NCBI GenBank assembly: GCA_018609055.1
Contig: JABAYJ010000009.1
Location: 431,761-495,760, forward strand
From: Flavobacteriales bacterium
GTDB taxonomy: Bacteria > Bacteroidota > Bacteroidia > Flavobacteriales_D > CAJJDF01
Reading direction: 5' to 3'
DNA: 64,000 bases
Made by a program: the position numbers and the translations under genes. The notes beneath the pieces were generated by a model. The model saw only the letters and a list, made by a program, of their open reading frames with translations, was not told the origin of the DNA and ran no database searches. Shown here piece after piece: positions 44,352 to 54,222 of this stretch. How positions within the stretch are numbered: position 1 is the stretch's first letter; each line of letters opens with the position of its first letter.

Positions 44352-45307
44352 AGAACCAATTGAAAGTTATCAAACTGGTTTCCTTTTAGGAAATCAGTTG
44401 CTTTCATTTTTCTTTTTCCAGCTGGCTGAAATTCAATGATAGATAACTTTCCGTTAGGAGTTAATACGTGAATAAATGTTTTATTATCCGATTCTATTTT
44501 AAACTCGTGCTTCTTGTTATCTATAATTTCTACTTCATATATTTTTGTAGAAAGTATCTCCTCATCTTTCTTAAACTCTGTCCATGCACAAGGATAAGGA
44601 GATAGGCCTCTTACAAAATTATTGATTTGGCTCATATCCTTATTCCAATCAATTTTACAATCTTGTTTAAATATTTTGTGAGCAGGTTTTAACTCTGATT
44701 CTTCAGTAAACATAAGTTCTTGCGAAGTCTCTGAATAATCATCTTCTACAATAGCTTTAAGCGTTTTTACAACCAGTTCGCCACCAACTACCATTAATTT
44801 ATCGTGTAAGGTTCCAGCATTATCATTAGGTTCAATAGTTACTTTTTCTTGGAAAAGAACTTTACCCGTATCTATTTCTTTCTCGATAAAGAATGTAGTT
44901 ACTCCACTTTCTTTTTCTCCATTCATTATTGCCCAATTAATTGGAGCAGCTCCTCGGTATTGCGGTAGGAGAGAACCATGTAAATTAAATGTCCCATACT
45001 CGGGTATGTCCCAAACTAACTCGGGTAACATACGGAAAGCGACAACAACTTGTAAGTTCGCATCTAAGGATTTAAGCTCTTCTAAAAACTCTGGATTCTT
45101 GAGTTTTTCTGGCTGAAGTACTTTTATATCCTGAGAAACAGCATATTGCTTTACTGCGGACTCTTGCAGCTTTCTTCCTCTACCAGCTGGCCTATCGGGT
45201 GCAGTAATTACTCCTACTACTTCATATCCGTTCTCAATAATTGCTTTTAATGATTCAACAGCAAAATCGGGAGTTCCCATAAATATTATTCGAAGTTTTT
45301 TGTCCAT
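44348..45307 (-). CDS. fmt: Methionyl-tRNA formyltransferase
   Basis: 319 residues from ATG 45307. RIIFMGTPDFAVESLKAI starts the formyl-transferase fold. Catalytic residues are in FNLHGSLLPQYRGAAPINWAIMNGE (the N-x-H and following) and TTFFIEKEIDTGKVLFQE. The C-terminal OB-like domain includes RGLSPYPCAWTEF. It formylates initiator Met-tRNA. An upstream extension to 45349 is not needed. Convergent with the M1 gene: the stops share TTAA 44348-44351. Relevant here because this organism seems to use unusual start codons. Confidence 0.95.
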   Translation of the reverse strand: MDKKLRIIFMGTPDFAVESLKAIIENGYEVVGVITAPDRPAGRGRKLQESAVKQYAVSQDIKVLQPEKLKNPEFLEELKSLDANLQVVVAFRMLPELVWDIPEYGTFNLHGSLLPQYRGAAPINWAIMNGEKESGVTTFFIEKEIDTGKVLFQEKVTIEPNDNAGTLHDKLMVVGGELVVKTLKAIVEDDYSETSQELMFTEESELKPAHKIFKQDCKIDWNKDMSQINNFVRGLSPYPCAWTEFKKDEEILSTKIYEVEIIDNKKHEFKIESDNKTFIHVLTPNGKLSIIEFQPAGKRKMKATDFLKGNQFDNFQLVL

Positions 45308-45403
45308 ACTGTCTAGGTAATTTGAGAGTTTAAGTGTTTTTCTAACCAAGGATAAAATACTATCTTCGTTAGGTCGTTACACAAAAGTAATTCTTTGAGC
45401 CGA

Positions 45404-46579
45404 ATGCAAAAACCTAATGTCTTATTTATTTCGAGTTGGTATCCTAGCAAGGAACATCCTACGCTTGGTAATTTTGTACAAAGACATGCAGAGGCTATCA
45501 ATCCTTTTGTTAATTTATTTGTGGTTTATGTTACTTCAAGTAGCACTATTGATAAAGAGTTTGAAATAACTCATTCACAGATTAATGGAGTAAATACAAC
45601 TATTGTTTATTACAAAAAAGTAACTTCTAAAACTCCATTTTTTAGCTCTTATAAAAAGCTAAAACGATACCGAATAGGCTATGAACTTGGTATTGAAGAG
45701 GTAATGAGAAAGCACAGGATTAAGAAATTTGACATTACTCATTGTAACGTTACTTTCCCTGTTGGATTAATCGCTTTGGATTTAAAGAAAAAATTCAATT
45801 TACCTTATGTGTTAACCGAACATTGGACTTTGTTTTTACCTTACACCAATGATTTTGAGAAGTTAAGTCCTTTGATTAAGAATCAATTAAAAAAGATTAC
45901 CAAAGAAGCTTCGGTCATTTCTCCAGTATCTCAGCATTTGGCTAACTCTATGCAAAAAAGAGGATTAGGGGGTAATTATCAGATAATTCCCAATGTAGCT
46001 GATGTTGATTTATTTAAGCTGAAACATAAAAGCGAAGGAGACGTTAAGCGAATTCTTCATGTATCTACTTTGGTAGATGATCATAAAAATATCACAGGAA
46101 TATTCAGGACTTTAAAGTCTATTTCTGAAAAGAGACAAGATTTTAAACTGGTTATTGTCTCTGATGGAGATATTGATTCGACTAAGAAAATACAAGCTGA
46201 AATTGGTTTGACTGATCAATTTGTAGAATACCATGGAACTAAAACACCTCAAGAAATAGCTGAGGATTATAGAAATTCTGATTTCTTTTTGTTGTTTAGT
46301 AACTACGAAAACTTACCTGTAGTAATGGTAGAAAGCTTTTGTTGTGGATTGCCATTTGTTTCTTCCAATGTGGGAGGAATATCAGAATATGTAACAACTA
46401 AAAATGGTTTACTTTTAGAGCCAAGAGATCAAGAAGCATTAGAAAAAGCTCTAATCAATACTCTTGATAATATTGAAGCTTATAAATCAGAAGAAATAAG
46501 AGCATTAGCAGTACAACAATTCGATAACAAAGTAATTGGAAAGCAATATCTAGAACTTTATAAAACAATAATTTCTTGA
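45404..46579 (+). CDS. GT4-type glycosyltransferase
   Basis: 391 residues from ATG 45404. Two Rossmann-like halves: LFISSWYPSKEHPTLGNFVQRHAEA in the N-half, and in the C-half the GT-B donor site with RILHVSTLVDDHKNI, VEYHGTKTPQEIAEDY and FLLFSNYENLPVVMVESFCCGLP (the E-x7-E pattern). It transfers a sugar from a nucleotide-sugar to a surface glycan precursor. It is the first gene of a three-gene run and overlaps the flippase start (TTGA). Confidence 0.9.
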   Translation: MQKPNVLFISSWYPSKEHPTLGNFVQRHAEAINPFVNLFVVYVTSSSTIDKEFEITHSQINGVNTTIVYYKKVTSKTPFFSSYKKLKRYRIGYELGIEEVMRKHRIKKFDITHCNVTFPVGLIALDLKKKFNLPYVLTEHWTLFLPYTNDFEKLSPLIKNQLKKITKEASVISPVSQHLANSMQKRGLGGNYQIIPNVADVDLFKLKHKSEGDVKRILHVSTLVDDHKNITGIFRTLKSISEKRQDFKLVIVSDGDIDSTKKIQAEIGLTDQFVEYHGTKTPQEIAEDYRNSDFFLLFSNYENLPVVMVESFCCGLPFVSSNVGGISEYVTTKNGLLLEPRDQEALEKALINTLDNIEAYKSEEIRALAVQQFDNKVIGKQYLELYKTIIS

Positions 46580-47811
46580 TAAAAACTATTTCAAATACTG
46601 CGTTTTCATTAGGAATCATAGCTGTTCTTAATTTTATCCTAATCACTTTAGTATACCGTACTTTAGGTTCTGCTGGATCGGAACAAATGATATTAATTGT
46701 GCTGGGAATAAGTTTTGTTGTTTTGATGAACAACATGATTGGTGGAGCTGCTTTGGTGTATTTAACTCCCAGAAAATCAGTCTATTCTTTACTCAGTATT
46801 TCTTATTTGTGGGCAATAGCTTCAGTAATTGTAGTAGGGAGTATTCTTTATATTTTAGAGTTGGTTCCTATGGAGTTCTTTTATTATGTGATGTTGATTA
46901 GTGTTTTAGAATGTGTTTTTTCTATTCACAACCAAGTTCTCATTGGAAAAAAGAAAATAGTGAATCATAATTTGCTTAAAATTTTACAAAAAGTAATTCA
47001 ATTAACTTGCTTTATAGTTTTAGGTATTACCATACAAAACTTTGTTGTTGCTATTGTTATCTCCTATTTATTTGTACTTATCCTATCGGTTTATTTTGTT
47101 AAATATCACGTTAATTTTAAGGAAAAAGACAGCTTAAAAGAGCTTTTTACAACATCTATCAAATATGGATTTGATATACAATCATCCAATGTAGTCCAAT
47201 TACTTAATTATCGTTTGCTCTATTATTTTATTGAAAAAACAATGGGTACAGCACTTGGGTTATATGGATTAGCAGTTCAACTATCCGAAAGCCTTTGGAT
47301 ACCATCTAAAGCTCTTGCGATAATCCAGTACAGTGAGTTATCCAATGAAATAATTGAAGAGAAAAGGAAACAACTATCGTTATCTTTTGTAAAAGCTTCT
47401 TTCGTTATTACTTCAGTTTTATTAGCTATCCTTTTATTGATTCCTAATTCTTTGTTTCTATTTGTTTTCAAAAAAGATGTTGAAGGGATTAATGAAATCA
47501 TTTTAGCTCTTAGTCTTGGGGTTTTGTCGATTGCTGTAAACCAAATATTTGCACACTATTTATCAGGAAAAGGGATTTACAAATACAATGTTCGAGCTTC
47601 AATAATTGGATTCATTGTTGTTGTTTCCTTGGGTTGGTTCGCAATTACAAATTATGGATTAATAGGAGCAGGGATCGTTACTTCGTTATCTTATTTTTTA
47701 TCTAGTTTTTATTTAGCTGTCATTTTTGTTCGCGAATCTAAATCTAAGCTTAGCGATTTTTTTATCCGTAAGGAAGATGTGACAAGAGTTGTAGGAATAT
47801 TTAAAAAATAA
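46576..47811 (+). CDS. Lipid-linked oligosaccharide flippase (Wzx/MVF-type)
   Basis: 411 residues with 11-12 predicted membrane helices. MVF/PST-type features are SLGIIAVLNFILITLVYRTLG at the start and STNNMIGG-like turn MNNMIGGAALVYL, later LNYRLLYYFIEKTMGTALGLYGLAVQLSESLW. It is expected to move a lipid-linked sugar across the inner membrane. The start is TTG overlapping the GT4 stop by 4 bases, so translation is coupled. This supports a small exopolysaccharide or O-unit cluster. Confidence 0.85.
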   Translation: MIKTISNTAFSLGIIAVLNFILITLVYRTLGSAGSEQMILIVLGISFVVLMNNMIGGAALVYLTPRKSVYSLLSISYLWAIASVIVVGSILYILELVPMEFFYYVMLISVLECVFSIHNQVLIGKKKIVNHNLLKILQKVIQLTCFIVLGITIQNFVVAIVISYLFVLILSVYFVKYHVNFKEKDSLKELFTTSIKYGFDIQSSNVVQLLNYRLLYYFIEKTMGTALGLYGLAVQLSESLWIPSKALAIIQYSELSNEIIEEKRKQLSLSFVKASFVITSVLLAILLLIPNSLFLFVFKKDVEGINEIILALSLGVLSIAVNQIFAHYLSGKGIYKYNVRASIIGFIVVVSLGWFAITNYGLIGAGIVTSLSYFLSSFYLAVIFVRESKSKLSDFFIRKEDVTRVVGIFKK

Positions 47812-47865
47812 TTGAACATTACTCTGTGAGATGTATTATTTTAGATTTTAATTAAAATTATAAAA

Positions 47866-49473
47866 GTGGTAAAAGCAATATTTTCATTCATTTTATTTAG
47901 TTTTTTCCTTGTTGTGAATTCTCAACAAATGTTCCAGAAAAAAATAGGGAATTTTGACGGTAGTAGAATTTATTCAGTCGAAAACACTCTAGATAGTGGA
48001 TATGTTTTCCTTGGTTCGTATGATGTTGCGGGATTTAATACTGCTGAATTTTATGTGATAAAAGTGGATAAATTTGGTGATACAGTTTTAGCCAATACAT
48101 TTGGTTCTTTGATTGATAGTACTGCTGTTTCACGTGATGGAGCAGGAAATGAAGGCTATGATGTAATTCAATCTAAGGATTCAGGGTATTTATTACTTGG
48201 TGAAGCACATGGTTTTAACGGAACTGGTAGTTCTGATGTGTATTGCATCAAAATTGATAAGAACGGAGACTACCAATGGTCCAAAACATATGGTGGTGCA
48301 CTGGGTTCAGATTATGGTTTTAAAGCGTTTCAATTACAAGATGCAGGCTATTTTTTTATTGGCTATACTGAAAGTTATGGATTAGGAAACAGAGATGTTT
48401 ACGTAATAAGAACTAATAGTATTGGGGATACTCTTTTTACTAAATACTACGGGAGTTCTGGTATTGATGCTTGTTTGGATGGTGTGTTATTGCAAGATGG
48501 AAGTTTTGTAATGGTAGGTTATACATTTAGCTCTGGAGGTGCAGATGCTCATGTTATGAAAATTGATTCTTTAGGAGCTGTAATTTGGGAGTTTACTTAC
48601 GGAGGAATTGATGATGATTATGCAAATGGAATAGTGAAAACCACTGATAATGGTTTTATTGTTACAGGATTATCTCGAAGTTTTGGAGCGGGTCAACAGG
48701 ACGTATTGGCTTTTAAAATTGACAGCATTGGCGGGTTAATTTGGAACAAAACTTATGGAGGAACTAACAATGAAATAGGTAAAAGTATAGTGTCAACAAG
48801 TGATGGGAACTATGTGATTACTGGTAATACAAGGAGTTTTGGACAAGGAGCTGAAGATGTATTTCTAATGAAAATTAACTCGTTAGGAGACACCATTTGG
48901 AGTTATACTTATGGAGGTATTTCAATTGATTTAGCTGAAGAGGTAGAAGAAACATTAGATAAAGGCTTTATAATTGGAGCTTACACCAATAGCTTTATGA
49001 CATTTAATTTTGATGCTTATTTAATCAAATTAGATTCAATGGGTAATTCTAATTGTACACAAAGAGATCTTTATTTTACTATTGATACCAATTCATTAAT
49101 AGTTAATTCTACAAGTTATGCTTCTGGTTCGGGAGCAATTGTAAAGAATCCAACAACACTTCAAGGGAATACAAGAATCACTGTGGAGAATCCTTGTTTA
49201 CTAACTTCTGTAGAAGAAATTGCTGAAAATAAAAGCCTAGTTCTTTATCCAAATCCAACATCAGATAAGGTATTTATTGAAGTCCCAGATAATTTAATGA
49301 ATGAAACAAGTACTATTTTAGTTCGTGATTTATCAGGAAAAATAATTGAACTTCCAATTTCCAATACTAATTCACTATTAGAAATTGAGGTATCTCAATT
49401 ACCTAGAGGATTGTATACGATTCAGTATATATCACAAGACCAAATCCTAACAAGTAGGTTTGTAAAAATCTAA
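47866..49473 (+). CDS. Secreted repeat protein with T9SS type A sorting domain
   Basis: 535 residues. GTG start, signal peptide (VKAIFSFILFSFFLVVNSQQ), then about seven tandem repeats of about 52 residues over residues 25-400, each built as TxDxGYxxxGxxxxFGxGxxDVYxxKIDSxGDxxWxxTYGG (for example DNGFIVTGLSRSFGAGQQDV). They look like blades of a beta-propeller. The end is a type A T9SS domain (LVLYPNPTSDKVFIE, LPRGLYTIQY). Such proteins are common T9SS cargo. It ends 4 bases from a convergent gene. Confidence 0.87.
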   Translation: MVKAIFSFILFSFFLVVNSQQMFQKKIGNFDGSRIYSVENTLDSGYVFLGSYDVAGFNTAEFYVIKVDKFGDTVLANTFGSLIDSTAVSRDGAGNEGYDVIQSKDSGYLLLGEAHGFNGTGSSDVYCIKIDKNGDYQWSKTYGGALGSDYGFKAFQLQDAGYFFIGYTESYGLGNRDVYVIRTNSIGDTLFTKYYGSSGIDACLDGVLLQDGSFVMVGYTFSSGGADAHVMKIDSLGAVIWEFTYGGIDDDYANGIVKTTDNGFIVTGLSRSFGAGQQDVLAFKIDSIGGLIWNKTYGGTNNEIGKSIVSTSDGNYVITGNTRSFGQGAEDVFLMKINSLGDTIWSYTYGGISIDLAEEVEETLDKGFIIGAYTNSFMTFNFDAYLIKLDSMGNSNCTQRDLYFTIDTNSLIVNSTSYASGSGAIVKNPTTLQGNTRITVENPCLLTSVEEIAENKSLVLYPNPTSDKVFIEVPDNLMNETSTILVRDLSGKIIELPISNTNSLLEIEVSQLPRGLYTIQYISQDQILTSRFVKI

Positions 49474-49477
49474 GTTT

Positions 49478-50416
49478 TTATTTGAAGTATTCTGCTATTT
49501 TCTCACCCAAATACTGAGCAATTTTAACATTGCTTTCTTCTGTCCATCCAGCTATATGAGGTGATAGAATTACACTTTCTGCTTTAGAAAGAAAATTAAA
49601 AGCATCAGTTCTTTCTTCTTTAAACATGGATTCAAAACTAGTTTTTTCATATTCCAATACATCTAAACAAGCTCCTAATACTCTTCCCGATTGTAATGCT
49701 TTTACCATATCATCAAGAACCAAAGATTGACCTCTGGCTGTATTAATTAAATAAATCGGGTTCTTAAATTTATTTAGATATTCTGTATTTATCAATCCAA
49801 TGTTTTCTTTGGAAAGAGGAGAGTGAAGCGAAACTACTTCAGCAGTTTCATATAATTCTTCAAGAGACACTTCCTTTGCATAATCATCTCCGTAATTGGT
49901 TAAATATTTATCGTAGGTAATACAATTTACTCCAAAACCAGAAAATCTTTTGGCAATGGCTTTACCCATATATCCATACCCAATTAAACCTACGGTTTTC
50001 CCTTTTAGCTCAATACCCCAATTTGCTTTTCTATCCCAAATTCCAGATTTTACTTGGTTATTGGCTTGTTGAAGCTTGTTAAATAACATGAGTAACATTC
50101 CCAAAGCATGTTCGGCAACCGAGTCTTGGTTTCCTTCGGGAGATCTAAATACTTTAACTCCTTGCTTATTTGCAAAGGCTACATCAATGTTTTCTAATCC
50201 TGCTCCTGGTCGCCCAATGAATTTAAGGTTTGTTGCTTTATCTATAAAATTAGCATCTAAAACAAATCTACTTCTAACAATAATTCCTTGATACTGTTCT
50301 AGTTCAAGCTCAATTTCTTCTTTAGATTCTTTATTTTTCACATCAATTTCCCAACCCATTTTTTCGAAAATAGAGTAAAGGATAGGGTGAGTGTCATCAA
50401 TAAAAAGAATTTTCAT
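49478..50416 (-). CDS. D-2-hydroxyacid dehydrogenase
   Basis: 312 residues. Split catalytic domain and NAD-binding domain with VGLIGYGYMGKAIAKRFSGFG (GxGxxG). The catalytic trio is Arg in LINTARGQSLV, Glu in VLEYEKTS and His in LSPHIAGWTEES. It reduces a 2-keto acid or oxidises a 2-hydroxy acid; it is not the SerA at 56774, which differs in sequence. It is the last of the seven-gene run, 10 bases after the LolD-like gene. Confidence 0.88.
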   Translation of the reverse strand: MKILFIDDTHPILYSIFEKMGWEIDVKNKESKEEIELELEQYQGIIVRSRFVLDANFIDKATNLKFIGRPGAGLENIDVAFANKQGVKVFRSPEGNQDSVAEHALGMLLMLFNKLQQANNQVKSGIWDRKANWGIELKGKTVGLIGYGYMGKAIAKRFSGFGVNCITYDKYLTNYGDDYAKEVSLEELYETAEVVSLHSPLSKENIGLINTEYLNKFKNPIYLINTARGQSLVLDDMVKALQSGRVLGACLDVLEYEKTSFESMFKEERTDAFNFLSKAESVILSPHIAGWTEESNVKIAQYLGEKIAEYFK

Positions 50417-50426
50417 GAAATTGATA

Positions 50427-51077
50427 TTATATAATTACTCCATCTTTCATTACTAACTTCCTGTCACTCATATTAGAAAGGATGTTATTGTGAGTAACTA
50501 TCACAAATGTTTGATTGAATTTATCTCTAAGGCTAAAAAACAGATTATGTAACTCTTCTGCATTTTTCGAATCAAGATTTCCACTTGGCTCATCAGCCAA
50601 AATAACCGAAGGATTATTGATTAACGCTCTAGCTACAGAAACTCTCTGTTGCTCTCCTCCAGATAATTCTGATGGTTTGTGATTTATTCTGTCTTTAAGT
50701 CCAAGCATTTCCAATAATTCAGCAGCTCTTTCTTCCACTTCTTTTTTAGGAGTATTACTTAAATAACCAGGGATACACACATTTTCTAATGCAGTAAACT
50801 CAGGCAATAAATGATGAAACTGAAATACAAATCCAATATTTTTATTTCTGAATCGAGCAAGTTCCTTTTTACTTAAAGCATTTACATTGGTGTCAAGAAA
50901 ATTAATATTTCCAGAATCTGGATTATCCAATGTTCCAATTAATTGTAATAAGGTAGTTTTTCCAGCTCCCGAAGCTCCTACAATGGAAACTATCTCTCCT
51001 TGTTGTATTTCCAAGTCAACTCCTTTAAGTACTTGTAAAGAGCCGAAAGATTTGGTAACAGAAGAAACTTTAATCAT
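50427..51077 (-). CDS. ABC transporter ATP-binding protein, LolD/MacB type
   Basis: 216 residues, a lone ATPase. Walker [15 protein letters not shown]-loop [18 protein letters not shown], signature [15 protein letters not shown], Walker [13 protein letters not shown] and an H-loop in FVIVTHNN. Short length and QFHHLLPEF fit LolD, which powers lipoprotein release from the inner membrane, or a MacB-like exporter. No permease gene is adjacent, so the partner (LolC/E) would be elsewhere. It lies 15 bases after dgkA. Confidence 0.88.
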   Translation of the reverse strand: MIKVSSVTKSFGSLQVLKGVDLEIQQGEIVSIVGASGAGKTTLLQLIGTLDNPDSGNINFLDTNVNALSKKELARFRNKNIGFVFQFHHLLPEFTALENVCIPGYLSNTPKKEVEERAAELLEMLGLKDRINHKPSELSGGEQQRVSVARALINNPSVILADEPSGNLDSKNAEELHNLFFSLRDKFNQTFVIVTHNNILSNMSDRKLVMKDGVII

Positions 51078-51092
51078 TGAAATAAGGTTTTA

Positions 51093-51452
51093 TTAGGCTA
51101 TAAATTTAGGGATAAATATAATACAAGCAATTATTATTGATGCAGTTGCGACTACCAATACAGCACCAGCTCCCATGTCTTTTGCTTTTTTAATGTATGG
51201 ATCTTGTTCTTTAGTTATTCTGTCAGCTAAGTTTTCTACAGCTGAGTTCATAGTTTCGGCACTAAGCACTGCTGCAATGCATATAACTACAGCCATCCAT
51301 TCAGTCCTTGAAATATTAAAATAGAATCCAAAAAACACAGCAGCTAAGCCTAATGTCAATTGAATCTTTAAACTCGTTTCATCTTTTAAAGCGGTAAAAA
51401 AACCTGTAAAAGCATGACCAATAGATTTTAAAAGTTGTGTGGGTGATTTCAT
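51093..51452 (-). CDS. Diacylglycerol/undecaprenol kinase family membrane protein
   Basis: 119 residues with three membrane helices. DgkA-type features are SIGHAFTGFFTALKDETSLKIQL, the AVLSAETMNSAVENLADRI catalytic helix and KAKDMGAGAVLVVATAS. The Gram-positive-like sequence (AETMNSAVE) suggests undecaprenol kinase rather than diacylglycerol kinase. It would supply undecaprenyl phosphate or recycle lipid. Confidence 0.9.
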   Translation of the reverse strand: MKSPTQLLKSIGHAFTGFFTALKDETSLKIQLTLGLAAVFFGFYFNISRTEWMAVVICIAAVLSAETMNSAVENLADRITKEQDPYIKKAKDMGAGAVLVVATASIIIACIIFIPKFIA

Positions 51453-51470
51453 TTAATAAAAGTATTATGG

Positions 51471-51812
51471 TTAGTTTCCACCAGATTTTTTAGCTTTAAA
51501 ACCACTATCAGATAGAATTTTAAGCACTTTTTCTCTCACGTCACCTTGGATAATGATTTCTCCTTTTTTCACACTTCCACCAACTCCACATTTGGATTTT
51601 AATTCTTTTCCTAATGTTTTTAAATCATCCTCCGAACCAACAAAGCCCGTAATAAGTGTCACTGACTTCCCTTTCCTTTGTTTTTTGTCTAACAGTACTC
51701 TAAGGTCTTGTTCAGTATTAGCTAGAGTCTCTTCTTCATAATACTCTTCCTCTTCATTAAAATCTGAGTTAGTAGAATAAACAATGTATTTTTCTTTCTT
51801 CTTTTTAGCCAT
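51471..51812 (-). CDS. SUI1/eIF1-family protein (YciH-like)
   Basis: 113 residues. A charged N-terminus (KKKKEKYIVYSTN, then an acidic stretch) precedes the SUI1 domain: KSVTLITGFVGSEDDLKTLGKELKSKCGVGGSVKKGEIIIQGD. The GxGGSVKxGEIxxQG pattern is the family hallmark. Archaeal/eukaryotic eIF1 controls start-codon fidelity; the E. coli YciH also affects initiation on non-ATG codons. It overlaps the DUF389 stop by one base (TAATG). Confidence 0.9.
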   Translation of the reverse strand: MAKKKKEKYIVYSTNSDFNEEEEYYEEETLANTEQDLRVLLDKKQRKGKSVTLITGFVGSEDDLKTLGKELKSKCGVGGSVKKGEIIIQGDVREKVLKILSDSGFKAKKSGGN

Positions 51813-53254
51813 TACTTTGTCTTTTCAATGATTTGGTAATTTTTGGTTTCAAAGTTTACCTCAATCCATTCATTCATTTTTTCAGTTCTAGATTCTATTT
51901 CGTTAGAATCTAACCAATTAACAACTATTAATATAGTCGTATCCATTCTCCCTTTTGTATCAACTATGTAAGCTTTAGAAGCACAAAAACTTTCTAATTC
52001 GTCAAATTCTGTAACTAACTTTAGTTTTTTGTTTACTGATGTTAAGTCATAATTGAAGTCAGTTTTACTTTCATAATCCGCTTCAAGTTGTTTTATTATT
52101 CTATCTCTTTCAATAATTTTATTTTTCCAATCTTCACTCATTACCCTAAAATCATCCATTGTAAGATTGTTTTGGAATTCATCATTTTGAATAATTACTA
52201 ATGAGGGTTTTCTCATATTGTATTTATCATTGGATAATTTTGCTGTTAATTCCTTTTGTCTTACCTCAGTAATAATCGAGTTTCCGGCAAGGAATAAAGT
52301 GATTGTTTCATCATCAAAATTAAAATCTTGATCAAATATTTTTATTCCAGGAATTTCACTAATCTCCTCTTGTACAAATGTATTAGCAAGATTATTAAAA
52401 ACAGATTTTTCAAATATTTGTTTGAATTTCAATCCACTAGGAATTAATATTATGGCTAAAAAGACTGTTATATAAATTTTAATATTTCCTTCTTTCTTCT
52501 TGTTAACGTAAGTAGCTAAAGGGAACCTTAAATACCTTAATACAATTATTGTAGCCAAACAGATGAACAATGAGTTAAGTATAAAAAGGTAAAATGCACC
52601 AAAAGTATAATTCCAATTTCCTGTTGCTAATCCATAACCAGTTACACAAAGAGGAGGCATAAGTGCCGTAGCAATAGCTACACCAGGAACAACTGTAGAG
52701 TTATCTTGTTTTGTTGCTGCAATTATCCCAGCTAATCCTCCAAAAAATGCAATTAATACATCCAGAATGAAAGGCTCTGTTCTGGCCAGAATCTCAGCTG
52801 TATCGTCTTTAAAAGGCATCAATTTAAAATATATGAATGAAGCCAGAATACTAACGACTGTTGCAATCCCAAAGTTTATTAATGAAAAGATGAGTAGTTT
52901 AAAATTATTAGTTCCTACACTAAGGCCAATTCCACGAATTGGACCCATTAATGGGGAGATTAGCATGGCTCCAATAACTACTGCAACCGAGTTTACATTT
53001 AGTCCGATAGAACAAATAAAAATAGAGCAAATAAGAATCCAAACATTATATCCTCTAAATTCAATTCCTTTTTCAATGTCTTCCATTACAACAATAGGAT
53101 TCACATCTTTATCATTACTGAAACTAAAAATAGAAACAATAAATTTCCAAACAGTATTAGGGAGTTTTTTCATTTCATCCTTAACTTCTTTCTTAGCAAA
53201 ATCTTCAGCTTTTTTAGTCGATTCCGACTCAGAAATTTTATTTTCTTCTTCCAT
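51812..53254 (-). CDS. DUF389 (TIGR00341-like) membrane protein
   Basis: 480 residues. The N-terminal DUF389 domain has five to six membrane helices with the signature AMLISPLMGPIRGIGLSVGT and VPGVAIATALMPPLCVTGYGLATGNW. The C-terminal half is soluble (VIIQNDEFQNNLTMDDF, RIIKQLEADYESKTD) and has a short coiled-coil. Function of the family is unknown; proposed roles include small-molecule transport. The start is 6 bases after the arginase-like gene and the stop overlaps the SUI1 start. Confidence 0.87.
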   Translation of the reverse strand: MEEENKISESESTKKAEDFAKKEVKDEMKKLPNTVWKFIVSIFSFSNDKDVNPIVVMEDIEKGIEFRGYNVWILICSIFICSIGLNVNSVAVVIGAMLISPLMGPIRGIGLSVGTNNFKLLIFSLINFGIATVVSILASFIYFKLMPFKDDTAEILARTEPFILDVLIAFFGGLAGIIAATKQDNSTVVPGVAIATALMPPLCVTGYGLATGNWNYTFGAFYLFILNSLFICLATIIVLRYLRFPLATYVNKKKEGNIKIYITVFLAIILIPSGLKFKQIFEKSVFNNLANTFVQEEISEIPGIKIFDQDFNFDDETITLFLAGNSIITEVRQKELTAKLSNDKYNMRKPSLVIIQNDEFQNNLTMDDFRVMSEDWKNKIIERDRIIKQLEADYESKTDFNYDLTSVNKKLKLVTEFDELESFCASKAYIVDTKGRMDTTILIVVNWLDSNEIESRTEKMNEWIEVNFETKNYQIIEKTK

Positions 53255-53260
53255 AATTTG

Positions 53261-54220
53261 TTATGAATTACATTTAATAAAGTCGCTAACCAAATAAGCT
53301 ATAGTTTTCCCAACAATCAATTCTTCTTCCTTATTTTTTGGTGCACCTTCGCAAATATGAATATAATGAAATTCGTAGTTTTTTGAAGTCTCCAATATAA
53401 TTTTTCTTACCTTTTCTTCAGTAAAACCTATAGGAGTTCTAGCGCTCACAGGCATATTTTTAATAGAATCTAGATCTATTTCTAATCCAATTTTATTTTT
53501 GGTCAGTTTGTCTTTTACCTGAATAACCATTTCTTTTACTGAAATAGATTTATCTAAAATCTCATTAAAGCTTAAGAAGTTTAGGTTATCATTTTCAAAC
53601 TTATTAAAAATATACTCGGAGTTATATTCTTCGTGGAGTCCTAAAACAAAATAATCGGAAAGACTACCAGATTCTAAAGCATAGGTAAATCCATTCCCGC
53701 TATGCCTCCCTTCTTTCTTTCTTATATCTGCATGAGGATCAACATTTAAAACTTGAATAGGAGAGGAGTAAGAGCTAATTATTGGGTAACAATTATTATG
53801 ACCACCACCAATTACAATTGGAGTTTTTCCTGCAGCTACAATTTCCGAAATAACAGTCTTAACCCTTTCGTCAAGTATTTCAACTTCTTTTCTTAATTCA
53901 CTTATATTGTTTGTAGATATTTTAATTCCTTCCATTGATACTTCTCCAGCAATTATTATTTCATTAGCTGAAATAAATCTATTGGATTGCATATTAAGGA
54001 ATTTAGACAAAAAAGAATTCCAAGAGTTTTTAGCTCCAGTATTCCCCACATTTGCTCTAGGTCCAATATCTTCTGGAATTCCAATTAACACAAATTTCCC
54101 ATCAGTTTTAGATAGGGTAGAGGTTATTAAATTAATCTCTTCACCAATTTTCTTTTCACCTTCTCTTTTTGAAAGAGAGTGAGCTAAATCTATAGGTGTA
54201 AATGGAATTAAGAAACTCAT
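53261..54220 (-). CDS. Arginase/agmatinase/formimidoylglutamase family protein
   Basis: 319 residues. Binuclear-manganese ligands are visible: GGGHNNCYPII (first His), NVDPHADIRK (Asp-x-His-x-Asp) and LEIDLDSIKNM (Asp-x-Asp). The second motif is DPHAD, whereas arginases usually have DAHxD. The rest (ARTPIGFTEEKVRKII, YIHICEGAPKN) is closest to formimidoylglutamase-like ureohydrolases. It is 2 bases after the DUF1015 gene. Substrate not known. Confidence 0.87.
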   Translation of the reverse strand: MSFLIPFTPIDLAHSLSKREGEKKIGEEINLITSTLSKTDGKFVLIGIPEDIGPRANVGNTGAKNSWNSFLSKFLNMQSNRFISANEIIIAGEVSMEGIKISTNNISELRKEVEILDERVKTVISEIVAAGKTPIVIGGGHNNCYPIISSYSSPIQVLNVDPHADIRKKEGRHSGNGFTYALESGSLSDYFVLGLHEEYNSEYIFNKFENDNLNFLSFNEILDKSISVKEMVIQVKDKLTKNKIGLEIDLDSIKNMPVSARTPIGFTEEKVRKIILETSKNYEFHYIHICEGAPKNKEEELIVGKTIAYLVSDFIKCNS

Positions 54221-54222
54221 AA

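Noticed and set aside
52767..53297. 176-aa open frame on the plus strand across the DUF389 and arginase-like genes
   Set aside because: It is antisense to two clear genes, and its composition mirrors their codons.
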